Shown: positions 5,943 to 7,201 of the stretch, one piece after another
How the letters are laid out: every line of letters begins with the position of its first letter
How positions within the stretch are numbered: the stretch's first letter is position 1
Source: JBJXGC01 sp046154545
GTDB taxonomy: Bacteria > Chloroflexota > Dehalococcoidia > Tepidiformales > Tepidiformaceae
DNA length: 7,201 nt
NCBI GenBank assembly: GCA_046154545.1
Contig: JBJXGC010000098.1
Span: 1 to 7,201, forward strand
Direction of reading: 5' to 3'
The notes under the pieces: model-generated
The model's database searches: none
The model's input: only the letters and a program-made list of their open reading frames with translations
Told to the model about the DNA's origin: nothing
Made by a program: the position numbers and the translations under genes

Positions 5943-7201
5943 ATGGACACCAACGCGACCTTGCGGCGCTTCGCGGTGACGTTTGTGATCGTGCTGGCAG
6001 CCTTCGCCGCCAGTTGCGGCGGCGACGCGGTCGCGCCCACCCCCTCGGCTGTCCCCGCGACGGTGACCACCGCGCCGCCCAGCACCGCCGCCCCCCCAAC
6101 CGGCTCGCGCCTTGGCACGCCGGGCGGCTCGCCCACGACCATCCGGCCACCGGACTTCGAGCCCCTCCCCGGGGCCAAGGCGTCGTTCGGCACTATCGGG
6201 AAGGCAGCCTATCGGATCGAGATGCCCGGCACGTGGAACGGCGACCTCGTGCTCTATGCCCACGGCGTCCGCCTCACCGGCACCGAGGTCTACGTCTCGA
6301 ACCCGCTCGGCCCGCTCCGCCAGCTCTTCATCGATGGCGGCTACGCCTGGGCGGCCAGCAGCTACAGCGAGAACTTCTACGTCCCCGGCATCGGCGCTGA
6401 TGAGACGGTGGCCTTGCTCGCCCGGTTCGAAGCCGACTTCGGGAAGCCTCGCCGCGTCTACCTCGTAGGCGAATCGATGGGCGGCAACGTCATCGCCCTG
6501 CTCCTGGAGCACTTTCCCGAGAAGTTCGACGGCGCCCTCGCCGTCTGTGGCGCGCTCGGCGGCGAGGAGCAGCTGGACTACCTCGTGTCCTGGGCGATGG
6601 CGGCCGAGTTCACGAGCGGCGTGACCATCCCCATCGGCGGCGGCCAGGCGGTCGCCGTGGCGCTGGTCTCGCGGCTCGCCCCCGCCCTGGGCAGCCCCTC
6701 ACAGCCGACCGCGTCGGGCCGCCAGTTCGAGAGCATCATCCGGAACCTCACGGGAGGGCCGAGGCCCTTCTTCGCCGAAGGCTTCGCCGCGCAGTTCCAG
6801 GCGAACTTCGGCCTGCTCGCGCTCGACCCGGACCGGCGCACGCTGCCGGTGGCGGCCGCCACGAACGAGGGCGCTGTCTACGACGTGGACGAGGCCCTCG
6901 GCCTGACGGACGCGGAAGTAAACACGGGCGTACGCCGCCTCCCCGCCGACCCGGCGGCCCGGGATGCGGCCGCCCACCCCGACGCGGTGCCGACATCCGG
7001 CCGTATCGACGACCCGCTCCTGACGTTGCACAACACGGGCGACCTCTTCGTGCCCATCACCCATCAGACGAGCTACCGCCAGAAGGTCGAAGCGGCCGGC
7101 AAGGGCGATCTGCTCGTCCAGCGGGCTATCCGGGCGGCCGGCCACTGCCAGTTCAGCGACGCCGAGTACACCGCCGCCTGGAACGACCTCACGGCCTGGG
7201 T
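5943..7201 (+). CDS. Lipoprotein alpha/beta hydrolase (esterase-like), 3' end beyond window
   Basis: 419 codons are present and the frame runs off the window, so the C-terminus is missing. The N-terminus is a lipoprotein signal: RR at 8-9, hydrophobic AVTFVIVLAAFAA (11-23) and a lipobox ending at Cys25, so the enzyme should be anchored outside the membrane. A Pro/Thr/Ala/Ser-rich tether covers about 28-70. The hydrolase domain starts near 78, with LVLYAHGV (102-109) as the oxyanion-type strand and the nucleophile elbow GESMGG (176-181, Ser178). The acid is probably Asp367 in HNTGDLFVP (363-371), and the base His401 in AAGHCQF (398-404); the triad is therefore complete. The GHC motif recalls secreted tannase- and feruloyl-esterase-type hydrolases, but the substrate is not determined. 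The domain is long, with a helical insertion at about 205-300 that could be a lid. The start at 5943 is chosen from the signal peptide and the -10 element seven bases upstream. It lies 37 bases after the small helical-protein gene. Confidence 0.85.
   Translation, partial: MDTNATLRRFAVTFVIVLAAFAASCGGDAVAPTPSAVPATVTTAPPSTAAPPTGSRLGTPGGSPTTIRPPDFEPLPGAKASFGTIGKAAYRIEMPGTWNGDLVLYAHGVRLTGTEVYVSNPLGPLRQLFIDGGYAWAASSYSENFYVPGIGADETVALLARFEADFGKPRRVYLVGESMGGNVIALLLEHFPEKFDGALAVCGALGGEEQLDYLVSWAMAAEFTSGVTIPIGGGQAVAVALVSRLAPALGSPSQPTASGRQFESIIRNLTGGPRPFFAEGFAAQFQANFGLLALDPDRRTLPVAAATNEGAVYDVDEALGLTDAEVNTGVRRLPADPAARDAAAHPDAVPTSGRIDDPLLTLHNTGDLFVPITHQTSYRQKVEAAGKGDLLVQRAIRAAGHCQFSDAEYTAAWNDLTAW

Noticed and set aside
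5301..6512. Long open frame on the minus strand (403 codons)
   Set aside because: It spans the antisense of three separate plus-strand coding regions and their gaps, which is typical of GC-rich shadow frames.

Overview
The window is GC-rich DNA (well above 60% G+C by eye, with GC-biased third codon positions) from a bacterium that I would place, tentatively, in the Chloroflexota. The clues are a secreted enzyme with a long Pro-Thr-Ala (PTATPT-type) linker, a C-terminal Ig-like domain of a kind I associate with that phylum, a DUF4332 protein, and a possible leaderless gene start. No rRNA, tRNA, CRISPR array, transposase or integrase was recognised, and the phylum call rests on style, not on a marker gene.

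Layout. Positions 1-365 hold no gene I can support. They open with six perfect copies of a 7-base repeat and carry a few short palindromes. Next, on the minus strand, comes a gene for a large secreted protein (432-2279). It has a signal peptide, a TIM-barrel-like glycosidase-type domain, a calcium-loop motif, a Pro/Thr linker and an Ig-like domain. It ends at a strong intrinsic terminator (372-404). A divergent intergenic region (2280-2593) holds a candidate operator for the minus gene, a plausible sigma-70-type promoter for the plus strand and an RNA leader with two interleaved inverted repeats that could form a pseudoknot.

On the plus strand follow four genes: a 134-residue tandem helix-hairpin-helix (DUF4332-type) protein (2594-2998); after a 304-base gap, a 754-residue HerA/DUF853-like P-loop ATPase (3303-5567); a 101-residue protein with an HU-like helical N-terminus and a five-fold heptad-repeat tail (5600-5905); and the first 419 codons of a lipoprotein alpha/beta hydrolase with a complete Ser-Asp-His triad (5943 to the window edge). 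The ATPase and the small protein are 32 bases apart and are probably cotranscribed. The hydrolase follows after 37 bases but seems to have its own promoter placed for a leaderless transcript.

How they work together is uncertain. The HhH protein and the ATPase are both of types that act on DNA, so a shared DNA-handling role is possible. The two exported proteins at the flanks (glycosidase-like and esterase-like) suit extracellular polymer breakdown. No complete known defence, secretion or conjugation system is visible, and no NurA-type nuclease accompanies the HerA-like ATPase here.
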